Source: Aliiglaciecola sp. LCG003
GTDB taxonomy: Bacteria > Pseudomonadota > Gammaproteobacteria > Enterobacterales > Alteromonadaceae
Direction: 5' to 3'
DNA length: 64,000 nt
Assembly (NCBI RefSeq): GCF_030316135.1
Contig: NZ_CP128185.1
Coordinates: 3,844,001 to 3,908,000, forward strand
Part shown: positions 1 to 8,542 of the stretch, one piece after another
How the letters are laid out: every line of letters starts with the position of its first letter
Numbering within the stretch: position 1 is the first letter of the stretch
Made by a program: the position numbers and the translations under genes
Notes under the pieces: model-generated
Databases searched by the model: none
Told to the model about the DNA's origin: nothing
Seen by the model: only the letters and a program-made list of their open reading frames with translations

Positions 1-130
1 CAAGCAACTTTTGCACACCACCAATACTGGCTTTCGTGCAGATACTGATTTTTCGTAGACTGAGCTGGGCTTCAAAATGAAGTCGTAGGATTTCTCTGAT
101 ATTACGCATTGTAAACCTCTTTGTAGCCAT
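1..130 (-). CDS. istA: IstA-like transposase of IS21 family (N-terminal part)
   Basis: This is the N-terminus of a DDE transposase of the IS21 family, running off the left edge. The visible residues begin MATKRFTMRNIREILRLHFE and continue with a helix-turn-helix-like stretch ending GGVQKLL, matching the usual IstA DNA-binding start. The ATG at 130 has GGAG about five bases upstream, so it is preferred over the in-frame ATG at 109. The DDE core and the istB helper gene would be outside the window. The family call rests on this short stretch plus the terminal repeats just upstream. Confidence 0.65.
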   Translation of the reverse strand, partial: MATKRFTMRNIREILRLHFEAQLSLRKISICTKASIGGVQKLL

Positions 131-235
131 GACTGCTCCAGACAAAAAGGAACTAGGCTAGCAAATATGTTGAATATCAACGCGTCAATTAAGATTCTAT
201 TAGGTAGAAGTCATCATTCTGGTGACATCCCAAAA

Positions 236-328
236 GTGATCCCGATGAAACCGGAATAGATGATCCCGATGAAATCAGAATCAGTGATCCCGAATAGCCA
301 GAAAAGGTGATCCCGATGGACCGGAATA
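236..328. repeat. Four IS21 terminal repeats
   Basis: Four imperfect repeats of about 22 bases start at 236, 260, 284 and 307. All share TGATCCCGA; copies one, two and four continue as ATG(A/G)(A/C)(A/C/T)C(A/C)GGAAT-like sequence, while copy three is more divergent. In IS21 elements such repeats are transposase-binding sites at the transposon end. Confidence 0.7.
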
Positions 329-2061
329 TGCAGTATTTAAATTCGATTGCGGGTTTCATCAGAAAGAGAGGATATAATTCATTTCATGAGTTGGAATTTA
401 AATCTGATCTAGTTATCAGAAACCTGATAAAAGACTATTTATACGAAGTCGGCAAGATAGCTATATATAGACAGACCCACTCATTTACGAAGCTATTTGC
501 TCCACAGCGAAGCTTTCGACTTTTTGGTCCTAAAGTATGCAGTATTTTTTGTGATGTTCTTAGCCAACTAGACGAGTTACATCATCCTAGACCTGTAACC
601 TACTCACATCCTGTCATTCCTACTAAGCAGATGAAAAGAATTCTGAAATTTACAACTAAAATAGTTGAAAAATCGAAAGAAAAGATCGACCGATGGCTCG
701 AATTAAATGCGCGTTTAATTGAGAGTTTAAATGAGGGCTTGATTGAACCACCTCCAAAAAATGATACGTGCGAATTAATCGCAAAGCACGTTAAAAACTT
801 ACCCCATGAAAAAGAATTTATTCAATTATCTGAAGACTTGGAAGATTTAAAATTAGCTACCTTTATCAACATCCTAGCCTATACAGGTATGAGATATAAC
901 GAAGTTCTTACGTGTAAAGTTGGATGTGCCAATTATAAAGATGATATTTACTACCTAACGGCCACAATGACCAAGACGGACAACAGTAAGGTAGAGATGG
1001 AGTGGTTTTCTAACGCTGAGGTATTTGAGTCTATTGAATTATATGAGAAATATGTGACTGGCATGCAAGAACGCGCACAAACTGTTCTTTCCTCATGCAG
1101 AGCCAACATTAAAAACAGCCAAGCACACAATTTGGAAGAAGGATTGAAGAAAAATCGTCTCTTTGGTGTTTCACACAGTAGCTGTAGTGTTAGTTTTAGC
1201 AATTCTGGAAGATTTACTGATTTTGAAATCAAAAGTAACGAATACGCTGAGCTATTTGACTTAACACTAGATAGCGAAGATATAGCAGAACTTGAGCGTC
1301 TTGAGTCGAACTACAAAGCAGTCAGAGGTGAAAATAGAGGAATCCCTTACGAAGAAGGAGATATACTAAGACTAACAGCTCACATGTTCCGACATACATT
1401 AGCGTACTTTGTCATATCAAATAAATTAGGTGAGCTTGATGATATTAGATATCAATTTAAGCATTTAACTAGCCTAATGACATTTGTATATACGCGAAGA
1501 GCATTTTTGGCTTCCAGCACTTTAATTAAAACTACAGAAGAATTTAGTGATATTTTAATTGAACGTATCGCGGAAGAGTTAATTGATGAAGCCGAGTCAC
1601 AATCGCTAAAGGGTGGTGCTGGTGAGCAAATTAATAAAACATCTAAAGATCTCATAATAGGAATAACTGATAGCCAAAGCAAAGATTCGACAGTGATCAA
1701 GCAGATCCATTTTAGTTCGATTGAAGAGCTGAAAAAATTCCTTGTGAAGAACATTCAAAACATTCGCGGCTTACCTACGGGTTACTGTACGGCTGGAGAA
1801 GCCTGCAAAATAAAAGGAGCTGGTATTCCTAGTGGCTGTGTATATTGCGGCAGCAAAATTATCAGCAGACGCCATAAGATGAATTGGCAAATAATAAAAA
1901 AAGAGGCGACTAAGAAACTAGAGATATATGCTGCATCGACCAAAGAAGAGCAGGAAGAGTACGAGCTATTTGCTATTCACTGGAAAAACAACATAGCAGC
2001 CGCCGATTATGTACTTGATAGCGCTTCACAATATAAGAATAACAAAGGGGCACGCGCATGA
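307..2061 (+). CDS. Tn554 TnpB-like tyrosine recombinase, 5' end replaced by IS21
   Basis: This is a site-specific tyrosine recombinase of the large type found in Tn554-like elements. The frame has 584 codons from a GTG at 307, but that GTG lies in an IS21 terminal repeat. The native gene probably began further upstream, or the protein now starts at ATG 328. Catalytic features are present: Arg196 in TGMR, the box His359-x-x-Arg362-His363, His386 and a candidate nucleophile Tyr395. A C-terminal Cys-rich stretch (about 490-520, with CVYC) looks zinc-binding. The next gene overlaps by ATGA, as in tnpB-tnpC pairs. A tnpA partner is expected upstream but is not visible, presumably lost to or beyond the IS21. 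Activity is therefore doubtful. Confidence 0.6.
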   Translation: MIPMDRNMQYLNSIAGFIRKRGYNSFHELEFKSDLVIRNLIKDYLYEVGKIAIYRQTHSFTKLFAPQRSFRLFGPKVCSIFCDVLSQLDELHHPRPVTYSHPVIPTKQMKRILKFTTKIVEKSKEKIDRWLELNARLIESLNEGLIEPPPKNDTCELIAKHVKNLPHEKEFIQLSEDLEDLKLATFINILAYTGMRYNEVLTCKVGCANYKDDIYYLTATMTKTDNSKVEMEWFSNAEVFESIELYEKYVTGMQERAQTVLSSCRANIKNSQAHNLEEGLKKNRLFGVSHSSCSVSFSNSGRFTDFEIKSNEYAELFDLTLDSEDIAELERLESNYKAVRGENRGIPYEEGDILRLTAHMFRHTLAYFVISNKLGELDDIRYQFKHLTSLMTFVYTRRAFLASSTLIKTTEEFSDILIERIAEELIDEAESQSLKGGAGEQINKTSKDLIIGITDSQSKDSTVIKQIHFSSIEELKKFLVKNIQNIRGLPTGYCTAGEACKIKGAGIPSGCVYCGSKIISRRHKMNWQIIKKEATKKLEIYAASTKEEQEEYELFAIHWKNNIAAADYVLDSASQYKNNKGARA

Positions 2062-2543
2062 GTAGCGCTTACGACGATATTAAACGAGCCTTTGATGAAA
2101 TGAAGTCAGATGGTAGCAAAATAACCAAAAACGCTGTTGCTACGAGAGCAAAAAGGAATATTGCAAACCTATCGAAAATAGAAGAAAAATGGGTAAACTT
2201 ACGAGTAGAAATTGAAGATGCTCAATTAAATTGGGAGGGAAAAAAGGAAGAAACTACCAAAGATGAGTTAATCAAACAGCTTAAAGCCAACGTATCTAAT
2301 CTCAAAAGTAAACTGGCAAACGAAAAACATAAAAATGAAATTGATCCAAAAGTTTATGACAAAAAAATAGAGAAGCTGCTGGTATTACTGCAAGAAATGT
2401 ATGCGGAGATAGACAAGCTAAAACTAATAAATGCAGATTTACAAAATCAATTAGTTCACTCAGGACAACAGAGGGAAATAAGAGTGGACGAATCTACAGG
2501 AGAAATTATTGAATTAGTTTCAAGCACGAAGCGTAAAGAATGA
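2058..2543 (+). CDS. TnpC-like coiled-coil accessory protein
   Basis: This is a 161-residue, highly charged protein. Its N-terminal part contains the stretch ITKNAVATRAKRNIANLSKI, which resembles the DNA-binding-like start of Tn554 TnpC proteins. A predicted coiled coil rich in Lys, Glu and Leu covers roughly residues 70-140. Its ATG overlaps the stop of the recombinase (ATGA), implying translational coupling. In Tn554, TnpC influences efficiency and orientation of transposition; that role is assumed here by family and position only. No transmembrane segment or signal peptide is seen. Confidence 0.55.
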   Translation: MSSAYDDIKRAFDEMKSDGSKITKNAVATRAKRNIANLSKIEEKWVNLRVEIEDAQLNWEGKKEETTKDELIKQLKANVSNLKSKLANEKHKNEIDPKVYDKKIEKLLVLLQEMYAEIDKLKLINADLQNQLVHSGQQREIRVDESTGEIIELVSSTKRKE

Positions 2544-2673
2544 ATTTTATTAAACCGGAACTTAAGAGACTGTAACTAATTTTGTGGTGCGACACGATGT
2601 TGCTCCTGTGATTGTTTAATCCAAAGGATTGGATGTTAAAGCTACTGTCTCACCAGTAGTTCCCTATTTAGCT

Positions 2674-2856
2674 GTGCGTTGACGGTAACGTCTAGGTGCA
2701 AAGCGCTGAGGACAATGTAGCCACGGGAAACCGTAGGTGTAACCTGTGAAGGTGATACCGAAACTGCTAGCCGTAAGCGGTGATGGCGCTAGGGATGATG
2801 GTAAGGCCAGCAAATGCGAATCTCGACAAGCATCGTAATTGTTGAAGAGCTAAAAC
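2674..2856 (+). other. Probable group II intron 5' fragment (domain I)
   Basis: From 2674 the sequence begins GTGCG, the group II intron 5' consensus. It is followed by about 180 bases of GA-rich, non-coding, highly structured sequence with GGGAAACC- and GCCGTAAGCGG-type hairpins, characteristic of domain I in bacterial introns. It is cut at 2856 by the IS3-family element. No reverse transcriptase frame, domain V or 3' end follows, so this is a dead fragment. A small perfect hairpin (CTACTG/CAGTAG, about 2642-2659) lies just upstream. The identification is from recognition of the pattern and needs covariance-model confirmation. Confidence 0.5.
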
Positions 2857-2894
2857 TGTAATGGTCTAATTATTCAAAACACTTTGTTGGAGGT

Positions 2895-3224
2895 ATGATA
2901 TCAAAAACCAATGAGGTAAGAATGAAGAAGTACACAGCCGAATTTAAATTAGAATGTATTGAGTTGATCACTGTTCAAGGTTATCCAGTTAGGCAAGCTG
3001 CCGATGCAATGGAAGTTGGATATTCCACCTTACAAAAATGGGTACGACAGTATCGCGAAGAACAAGTAGGCATTACGCCTAAAGCGTCTGCCATCACTGA
3101 TGAACAAAAACGAATTCAAGCGTTAGAGAAGCAAGTTAAACAATTAGAAAGTGATAATAACCTGTTAAAAAAAGCTTCGGCCTTCTTCGCAATAGAAATG
3201 AACAAAGGCGGCAAGTCGCGCTAG
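2895..3224 (+). CDS. IS3-family transposase OrfA
   Basis: This is the helix-turn-helix subunit of an IS3-family transposase. The core begins MKKYTAEFKLECIELI with an HTH (AADAMEVGYSTLQKWV), followed by a leucine-zipper region (about residues 75-100). Translation can start at ATG 2895 after GGAGG or at ATG 2922 after GAGG; the shorter form matches family starts better. Near the end the message has seven A residues followed by G (3167-3174), where a -1 slip would join it to orfB and make the OrfAB transposase. Confidence 0.85.
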   Translation: MISKTNEVRMKKYTAEFKLECIELITVQGYPVRQAADAMEVGYSTLQKWVRQYREEQVGITPKASAITDEQKRIQALEKQVKQLESDNNLLKKASAFFAIEMNKGGKSR

Positions 3225-3226
3225 AG

Positions 3227-4063
3227 TTGAAGAAGGCAGGGTTTAATGTTCAGCATATTTGTCGATGTTTAAATGTACCCCGTAGCTCGTTTTATTTTCA
3301 TGCTAAACCAAAGCGAATTAAGGCTGGCGATATTCACTTAGAGGCAGCGGTGAAGCATATTCACAATGAAATGGACGCCACTTACGGCAGCCGAAGAATG
3401 ATGATAGAACTTAATCATCAGGGGTATAAAGTGGGTCGTTATAAAGTACGACGATTGATGCGCAAATTTAAATTGATAGCGAAACGGCCTCGGTTACATC
3501 GTTATCCCTATGCAGGAAAGGCGTCTATCATTGCCCCTAATTATTTAAATAGGCAGTTTAACCCTGAACAACTTAACACCCATTGGTCAGGTGACATCAC
3601 GTATATCCGAACAGGCCAAGGATGGTTATATTTAGCAGTAATAGTAGATTTATGCTCGAGAAAGATTATTAGCTGGGCATTCTCAGATAAACCCAATACT
3701 GAGTTAACAACCCGCGCTATACGTTTAGCAGTTAATAAAAGAGAGCCTATGACAGGAGTCATATTCCACTCGGATCAGGGGGCTCAATACACCAGTGATT
3801 CGTTCCAGAAGTGTTTGAGTGAATTTGGAATCCAGGCAAGCATGAGTCGAGCAGGAAATTGTCTAGATAACGCCGTTACGGAACGTTTCTTTAGAAGTTT
3901 AAAGTCTGAAAGAGTTAACTACCGAAGGTATCAAACTCGTCACCAGGCCCAAGCGGATATTATTGATTATATCGAACCATTTTATAACCAGAAACGACGA
4001 CACCATAAACTGGGAAACATCTCACCAGTTGAATATGAGATGAAATTAATGAAAAGTGCCTAA
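3227..4063 (+). CDS. IS3-family transposase OrfB (DDE catalytic part)
   Basis: This is the catalytic half of an IS3-family transposase, with an HTH_21-like region then an rve integrase core. The DDE residues are visible in WSGDITYI, HSDQGAQY and NAVTERFF. The nominal start is TTG 3227, but the same frame stays open upstream to the A7G slip site, so the protein is probably made mainly as an OrfAB fusion. The gene looks intact, so the copy could still be active. Confidence 0.85.
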   Translation: MKKAGFNVQHICRCLNVPRSSFYFHAKPKRIKAGDIHLEAAVKHIHNEMDATYGSRRMMIELNHQGYKVGRYKVRRLMRKFKLIAKRPRLHRYPYAGKASIIAPNYLNRQFNPEQLNTHWSGDITYIRTGQGWLYLAVIVDLCSRKIISWAFSDKPNTELTTRAIRLAVNKREPMTGVIFHSDQGAQYTSDSFQKCLSEFGIQASMSRAGNCLDNAVTERFFRSLKSERVNYRRYQTRHQAQADIIDYIEPFYNQKRRHHKLGNISPVEYEMKLMKSA

Positions 4064-4093
4064 TAAAGTGTCCAAGAAGAGTTGACCATTACA

Positions 4094-4799
4094 GGTGTGG
4101 GTAGTTCAATTAAATTTGTCACCGCATCGCTTACCATAATGTAAATTCTCACTAATTGAAGTGTTTATATATTAACCAAAAAAAAAGGGAATGGAAGCAT
4201 TAGTTGTCGTAAGTTATTGATTTAAAAGAAAAGATTGACGAAGCCGTTCATATTGATAATTTTTGTAAATCATTTATTTCTTTCATTGAATTTCTCAAGG
4301 TATACGAATGATAGATGTGTTGCTTACCGATGATAGTCAAAGCACCTAGCTGTACGGGAGTAATGATTAGCTTTATGGCGATAGATCCAAAACCTAATTT
4401 TCCAATTTTATTTATAAAAATGCGCTTACTAACTACATTAAAATAACTATCGTTTTCCAACTATATTTCCAAAAGATCTAACTTTATTTGTAAAAATGGT
4501 TTTAAGTACTCAACTCTACTTTCCATCATTATTTGAATACTACACCAGGCTGGGTGCAGCTCTACTGTACGAAACAAATCATTAGGGGACGCAGTATGGG
4601 AAATACTGCGAAAACTATTCAGGATAGAATTGATGCCAAATCTGTTGCTTAAGATAGGGCTAGAATGTCTTTATTTCGAAAAATGGGCGCATTGGTAGGA
4701 ATGAAATTCTACTTGAGAATGAGTATTCACAGGGCGGGAAAAATCATTATTGTGTTGCGTCTGTGACCTCTGAATAATGATATTGCTGCCCTGATGTAG
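4094..4799. other. No supportable gene (IS flank, AT-rich)
   Basis: These 706 bases lie between the IS3 element and the small secreted-protein gene. Short frames occur on both strands, but they have no convincing ribosome site or recognisable product. A frame beginning MGNTAKTIQDRID near 4597 is interrupted by TAA after 18 codons and may be a decayed gene. A perfect 8-bp hairpin lies at 4590-4610. Confidence 0.5.
4590..4610. repeat. Perfect 8-bp hairpin
   Basis: The arms CGCAGTAT and ATACTGCG are separated by the five bases GGGAA. There is no T-run on either side, so it is not a standard terminator. Its function is unknown; it may be part of a decayed structured RNA or a mobile-element end. 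Confidence 0.4.
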
Positions 4800-5135
4800 T
4801 TATAATTGGTTTGATTTTTGTGGCGGAATATCATCGCCCTGACGTTGATCAAACGCTTGTTTTATCTCTATGATTTTGAGAAGGTCTTCCTCAAAACCAA
4901 CAGGCAACGACAGGCTGACTGCTAGCAATTCGGATTGTTCATACTTAACTCGAAAATGCTTAGCTATACCTTCTTCTAAGTTTATAATTAGGTGTTCTCC
5001 CTCGCCACTATACAGTGCTCTAGATTCGAATTGAGCAGTCGACGTGCAAGTATTGCAAAATGAAATTTCTGCACTAACCGTTGCGTAAACGTTCGTCGAT
5101 ACAAATACAAAACATATGAATATAACCTGTTTCAT
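4800..5135 (-). CDS. Short secreted paralogue of the phospholipase A2-like protein
   Basis: This is a 111-residue protein with an N-terminal signal peptide (MKQVIFICFVFVSTNVYA). The mature part is closely similar, residue by residue, to the N-terminal 95 residues of the larger protein at 5494-6372, including the CNTC motif and GFEEDLL. It stops before any PLA2-like domain. The start was taken at ATG 5135, which follows AAAAGGC and matches the paralogue, not the upstream ATG at 5141. The upstream bases also resemble those of the paralogue, suggesting a tandem duplication of the promoter or ribosome site and 5' half of the gene. Function unknown. Confidence 0.6.
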   Translation of the reverse strand: MKQVIFICFVFVSTNVYATVSAEISFCNTCTSTAQFESRALYSGEGEHLIINLEEGIAKHFRVKYEQSELLAVSLSLPVGFEEDLLKIIEIKQAFDQRQGDDIPPQKSNQL

Positions 5136-5239
5136 GTTCATGCCTTTTAAATGTGAAAAATAGTCTGAGGATAACGGCCTGAACTACAAAATCATGCCGT
5201 ATCGAATAGTTCGGATATATGTTTGATTTTTGATTATAG

Positions 5240-5494
5240 CTACCTCCTTCTCAAAGAGCCCACAAAATAGCAAAAGCACATCAAAATAATTGCTGGTAAA
5301 CTATGCGTAAAATATGCAATAGATATCGGTAATGGATCAGGGTTATTTCGATATACAACTTGCAAAAGCAATACTGTAAATACGGGCAAGAGAAAGCCAG
5401 CATATAAAATCGCTTTCTTGCTTTTCTTACCCGCATAGTAAGCTACAGTCGCATAGGTAAAGTAGCTTACTACTAAAAAAATGAAACCTGACAT
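5240..5494 (-). CDS. Small membrane protein, translationally coupled
   Basis: This is an 84-residue hydrophobic protein beginning MSGFIFLVV. It has about three membrane-spanning segments (around residues 2-20, 30-45 and 57-75) and ends in an Arg-rich tail (GSLRRR). The ATG at 5494 overlaps the TAA of the upstream phospholipase A2-like gene as TAATG, so the two are probably co-translated. A longer frame to 5548 exists but would overlap the upstream gene. No family was recognised. Its position suggests a partner of the secreted protein, possibly protective; that is inference only. Confidence 0.5.
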   Translation of the reverse strand: MSGFIFLVVSYFTYATVAYYAGKKSKKAILYAGFLLPVFTVLLLQVVYRNNPDPLPISIAYFTHSLPAIILMCFCYFVGSLRRR

Positions 5495-6372
5495 TAAGGT
5501 ATATACCTGAATGTGCAATTTCTTTGAAGGAAGTAGACGCCTCCCCATCCATTAGGGAAACTCCACAATTCACAAGTGGCCGTAATAGTACCGGTAGAGT
5601 TATATCTGCTATTGGTTAGCGACCTATTTTCTAGTTGTAAGCGGTCAAAAATCAAAGCTGGCGGCACTGGGTCTGGAGTATTGCAAAGTGGATCCGATGT
5701 GTTAAGTGTACTTTGGCAATATGCATCGACAGACTCTTGACTGTTAATTACTGCGTAATAATAGATATCCCTCTGAGCTTGAAATACTATTTCCGCAACA
5801 ATCTGACCATACTCTGTTAGTCCCATATGATCTAAGATGTATTCAATATCTGTATTCATGTCATAGTAGAATTGTGCATCGCAAAGGGACTTTGGGGAGT
5901 TACCGGCGTAGCAAATGTCATGGTTATTACAAGCGGTAGCAAAGGGGAAATCTGGAATGGCTACGTTTCCAGGCGACCAGGGTTCGCCTGTTCCGCAACC
6001 ATTTGAGAGGCTTCGTAATAAATCTGGTTTTGCTGATAGTCCATCTGCTGAATATGTTGATGAGTTACTGTTTGCTTCATGAACGTCAAACGCTTGTTTT
6101 AATTGTATGATTGTGAGAAGGTCTTCTTCAAAGCCTGTAGGCAAAGGTAAGATAATTGCAAGTGATTCGAAACGTTCATCAACAACTCTATAACGCTTAG
6201 CTGTGCCTGCTTCTAAATTCACAATTAGATATTCTCCTTCGCCATTATGAAGAGCTCTGGATTCAAATTGATTAGTTGAAGTGCAAGTATTGCAAATTGA
6301 AATTTCTGCATTAATTGATGCATAAACGTTCGAGGACGCAAAAATAAAAAATAGAAATATTACTTGTTTCAT
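5494..6372 (-). CDS. Secreted protein with phospholipase A2-like domain
   Basis: This 292-residue protein has a signal peptide (about residues 1-18). Its N-terminal domain (about 19-97) is shared with the small paralogue downstream. From about 125 to 200 there is a PLA2-like region: GCGTG (125-129), then C148-N-N-H151-D152-I-C154-Y and later CD..F..D (Asp171). This is the Cys-His-Asp arrangement of secreted phospholipases A2, with His151 the likely catalytic base. The C-terminal 70 residues have paired cysteines and no recognised domain. AGGA precedes the ATG at 6372. Predicted location is periplasmic or extracellular; catalytic activity is inferred from the motif. Confidence 0.6.
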   Translation of the reverse strand: MKQVIFLFFIFASSNVYASINAEISICNTCTSTNQFESRALHNGEGEYLIVNLEAGTAKRYRVVDERFESLAIILPLPTGFEEDLLTIIQLKQAFDVHEANSNSSTYSADGLSAKPDLLRSLSNGCGTGEPWSPGNVAIPDFPFATACNNHDICYAGNSPKSLCDAQFYYDMNTDIEYILDHMGLTEYGQIVAEIVFQAQRDIYYYAVINSQESVDAYCQSTLNTSDPLCNTPDPVPPALIFDRLQLENRSLTNSRYNSTGTITATCELWSFPNGWGGVYFLQRNCTFRYIP

Positions 6373-7165
6373 ATTAATTCCTTTTAAAAATCAAAAACAG
6401 ATTGAGAATGATTTACCTGCCCAATATTATTACCCATGGACAAACTCATAATAGTTCAGTAACTTTATTAGTCAAGAAATCCAGAGTAATTTTTTATCAT
6501 GGAAGGGAAATTGATGTGTTCTCGACTATCTTGAGAAATTAAATAAGCCTATATGCAGATAACTTTTATAGTCCTAATTCTGATATAATCTTATTTACAA
6601 TTGGTGCTCGTCGTCTAAGTGCACTAAATGAATTGATGACTTTAACGACCTCTTTTTGTTTTTTGACACAATGTGCAACCTCTATTCGAAGTTTATTTCA
6701 CAGTGTTTCCGCACGAACTGCCTGTGAGTTTCATGGTGTGAGGCTTTTGAATGTAATTGGACAATATCCTTTGCGCTGTCTACAAATCGCTCACCTTTGC
6801 AATTTACTGTGTACCCCATTAAAAGTCGCTTCCTGCTGCTACTAACTCGGCAAACGAGAAATAGATAAAACTCACAATCAAGTGTCGATTAGTTAAATTA
6901 CAATGTGATTATTATATAATGAGGGAATTAGCTGTCTGGCAGATTTGATATCGTTTTAAGTACATAATGCAGAAAGTTAACCGCTAGCTATTAGAATTAA
7001 TCGATACTTGATAACACTATTTAATTGTCTCAAGTATTTACCAAAACAAATTTTCATCTACTCTGGCTATTCTATTTGTAAGAAATGGATAGGGAGGCCA
7101 TTACGATAATGGAGAAACTATTCTCATGTTTTTTGTGTTTAATAACGATTTAGCTTAAATAGTGT
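6373..7165. other. No supportable gene (AT-rich accessory DNA)
   Basis: These 793 bases separate the divergent PLA2-like gene and the broken DUF262 gene. Only short frames with no ribosome site or recognisable content occur. The promoter of the PLA2-like cluster should lie near 6375-6450. A breakpoint that removed the start of the DUF262 gene must lie close to 7165, since stop codons in its frame appear immediately upstream. Confidence 0.5.
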
Positions 7166-8221
7166 TTGGGTGGTCAATATAGTTGGACACATAATCAGTG
7201 TGAGCAGTTGTTCAAAGATATTGAACGAGCGGGATCTACGGACTTAGAAGCTCATTTTATTGGCTCGGTAGTATATGTAGAGCGTGGGTTGTACAGCCAT
7301 AGTGACGTACCGCAATTATTAGTTATTGATGGGCAACAGCGTTTAACATCCGCTACGTTGTTAATTGCGGCATTAACACGGGAAATACTGAAAAGAGCTG
7401 ATAATGGTATCGCAAACGTTGTTGATGGTACTAACGCTAAAAAGTTAAAAATGTATTATTTGTGCAACGATGCGGAAGACGGTGATTTGTTCTATAAGCT
7501 TATTCTAACAAAGGCTGATGATGAAGCACTGCGCAATATCGTCGATGGTAAGATAATGCAAGATGAAGACTCTGCGGTAAGAGTGATCCAAAATTACCTG
7601 TTGTTTGAACGGAAATTACAAAGTGCGAGTGAAAAGCAATTAAACCAAATATATCTTGGCTTACAAAAGTTGATCATTGTTGACATTGCACTCGACAGAG
7701 AAAAAGACAACCCGCAGCTTATTTTTGAAAGCCTAAACTCTACTGGTTTAGATTTAAGCCAAGCCGACCTGATTCGAAATTATGTACTAATGGGCTTAGA
7801 GCCTAAGCAGCAAAACCAACTTTACAATGACCATTGGTACCCGATGGAAAGTGCATTTGGGCACGGTGAATATAGTTGGCTGTTTAACCAATTTATGCGT
7901 GATTACTTAACCGTAAAAACGGGAAAACCGCCAAGAGTTGGCGATGTATATGAAGGTTTTAAAAAATATGCGTCTTCATTAGAGTCCAACATTAGTGAAG
8001 TAGTTGCTGACGTTCACCTACATGCTAAATTTTATATTGCGATTGTTAGGGAATTGGAAACTGAGCCAAAATTATTGGAGGTATTTAAAGATATCAATGC
8101 GTACAAGGTTGATGTTGCTTATCCTTTAATCCTTGAACTTTACCATGATTATTATTTTAAAATTTTGACCCTCGATGAATTTGAACAGTGTTGTCGCTAT
8201 GGACTTCCCAGATTTTGCTAG
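7166..8221 (+). pseudogene. DUF262 (GmrSD-like) protein, truncated at both ends
   Basis: This is the central part of a DUF262-family protein, the family that includes the GmrS half of type IV restriction systems and other defence proteins. The signature DGQQRLT is intact (about residues 55-61), as is the helical region with FESLNSTGLDLSQADLIRNY. The frame opens at GGQYSWTHNQ, lacking the usual start that ends in Y-Q-R-x-Y-S-W, and stop codons precede it. At the 3' end homology stops at 8199, where the second IS3 element enters; the last residues and the stop codon belong to the IS. The C-terminal nuclease-associated part is gone, so the gene is almost certainly inactive. Confidence 0.7.
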
Positions 8222-8263
8222 ACACTTTTAACAGTTACAATGTAACTTCAACTAGAGGTGTTT

Positions 8264-8542
8264 ATGAGCAAAGGCAAACGGTATACCCAAGAGTTTAAAA
8301 TCGAAGCGGTCAAACAAGTTACTGATCGTGGTTATTCTGTTCAGGAGGTCGCTGAGCGGCTGGGGATTACAACTAAATCGTTATATAACTGGCGCAGCCA
8401 GTTAACAGGTAATAAAACACCTCGGCCATCGTCAGATGATTCGGTTCGAATAGCCAAATTAGAGGCTGAGTTGAAACGGGTTACGGAGGAACGGGACATA
8501 TTAAAAAAGGCCGCAAGGTACTTTGCAAGCCAGCCAGAGTGA
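8264..8542 (+). CDS. IS3-family transposase OrfA
   Basis: This is an HTH subunit of about 92 residues beginning MSKGKRYTQEFKIEAVKQV, with the HTH VAERLGITTKSLYNWRSQL and a C-terminal zipper. The ATG at 8264 follows AGAGGTG, a better start than the in-frame GTG at 8258. The slippery sequence A-AAA-AAG (8513-8519) near the end would allow a -1 shift into orfB. Confidence 0.85.
   Translation: MSKGKRYTQEFKIEAVKQVTDRGYSVQEVAERLGITTKSLYNWRSQLTGNKTPRPSSDDSVRIAKLEAELKRVTEERDILKKAARYFASQPE

Larger units (their letters stand above)
1..328 (-). mobile_element. IS21-family element, one end only
   Basis: This is the end of an IS21-family insertion sequence; the rest lies beyond the window edge. It contains the 5' part of an IstA-like transposase on the reverse strand. 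Outside that lie four copies of a repeat with core TGATCCCGA, starting at 236, 260, 284 and 307, which is the multiple-terminal-repeat arrangement typical of IS21 ends. The outermost repeat (307-328) runs directly into the reading frame of the downstream recombinase, so the element sits at or inside that gene's 5' end. The exact outer boundary cannot be fixed without the other end or the target duplication. Confidence 0.75.
2857..4093 (+). mobile_element. IS3-family insertion sequence (first copy, apparently complete)
   Basis: The ends are imperfect inverted repeats: TGTAATGGTC at the left end, and the right end reads the same on the opposite strand, with further matches including a shared CACTTT. 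Inside are orfA and orfB in the -1 frame relation of IS3 elements, with an A7G slippery run at 3167-3174. All DDE residues are present in orfB. No direct target repeat is visible next to the ends (AAAAC on the left, GGTGT on the right). Confidence 0.85.

Noticed and set aside
4248-4460. 70-codon reverse frame after the IS3 element
   Set aside because: It starts from TTG with no ribosome site, has no family resemblance and lies in decayed-looking sequence.
6633-6845. 70-codon forward frame in the accessory gap
   Set aside because: Cys- and Leu-rich composition without a recognisable pattern, no clear ribosome site, AT-rich non-coding surroundings.
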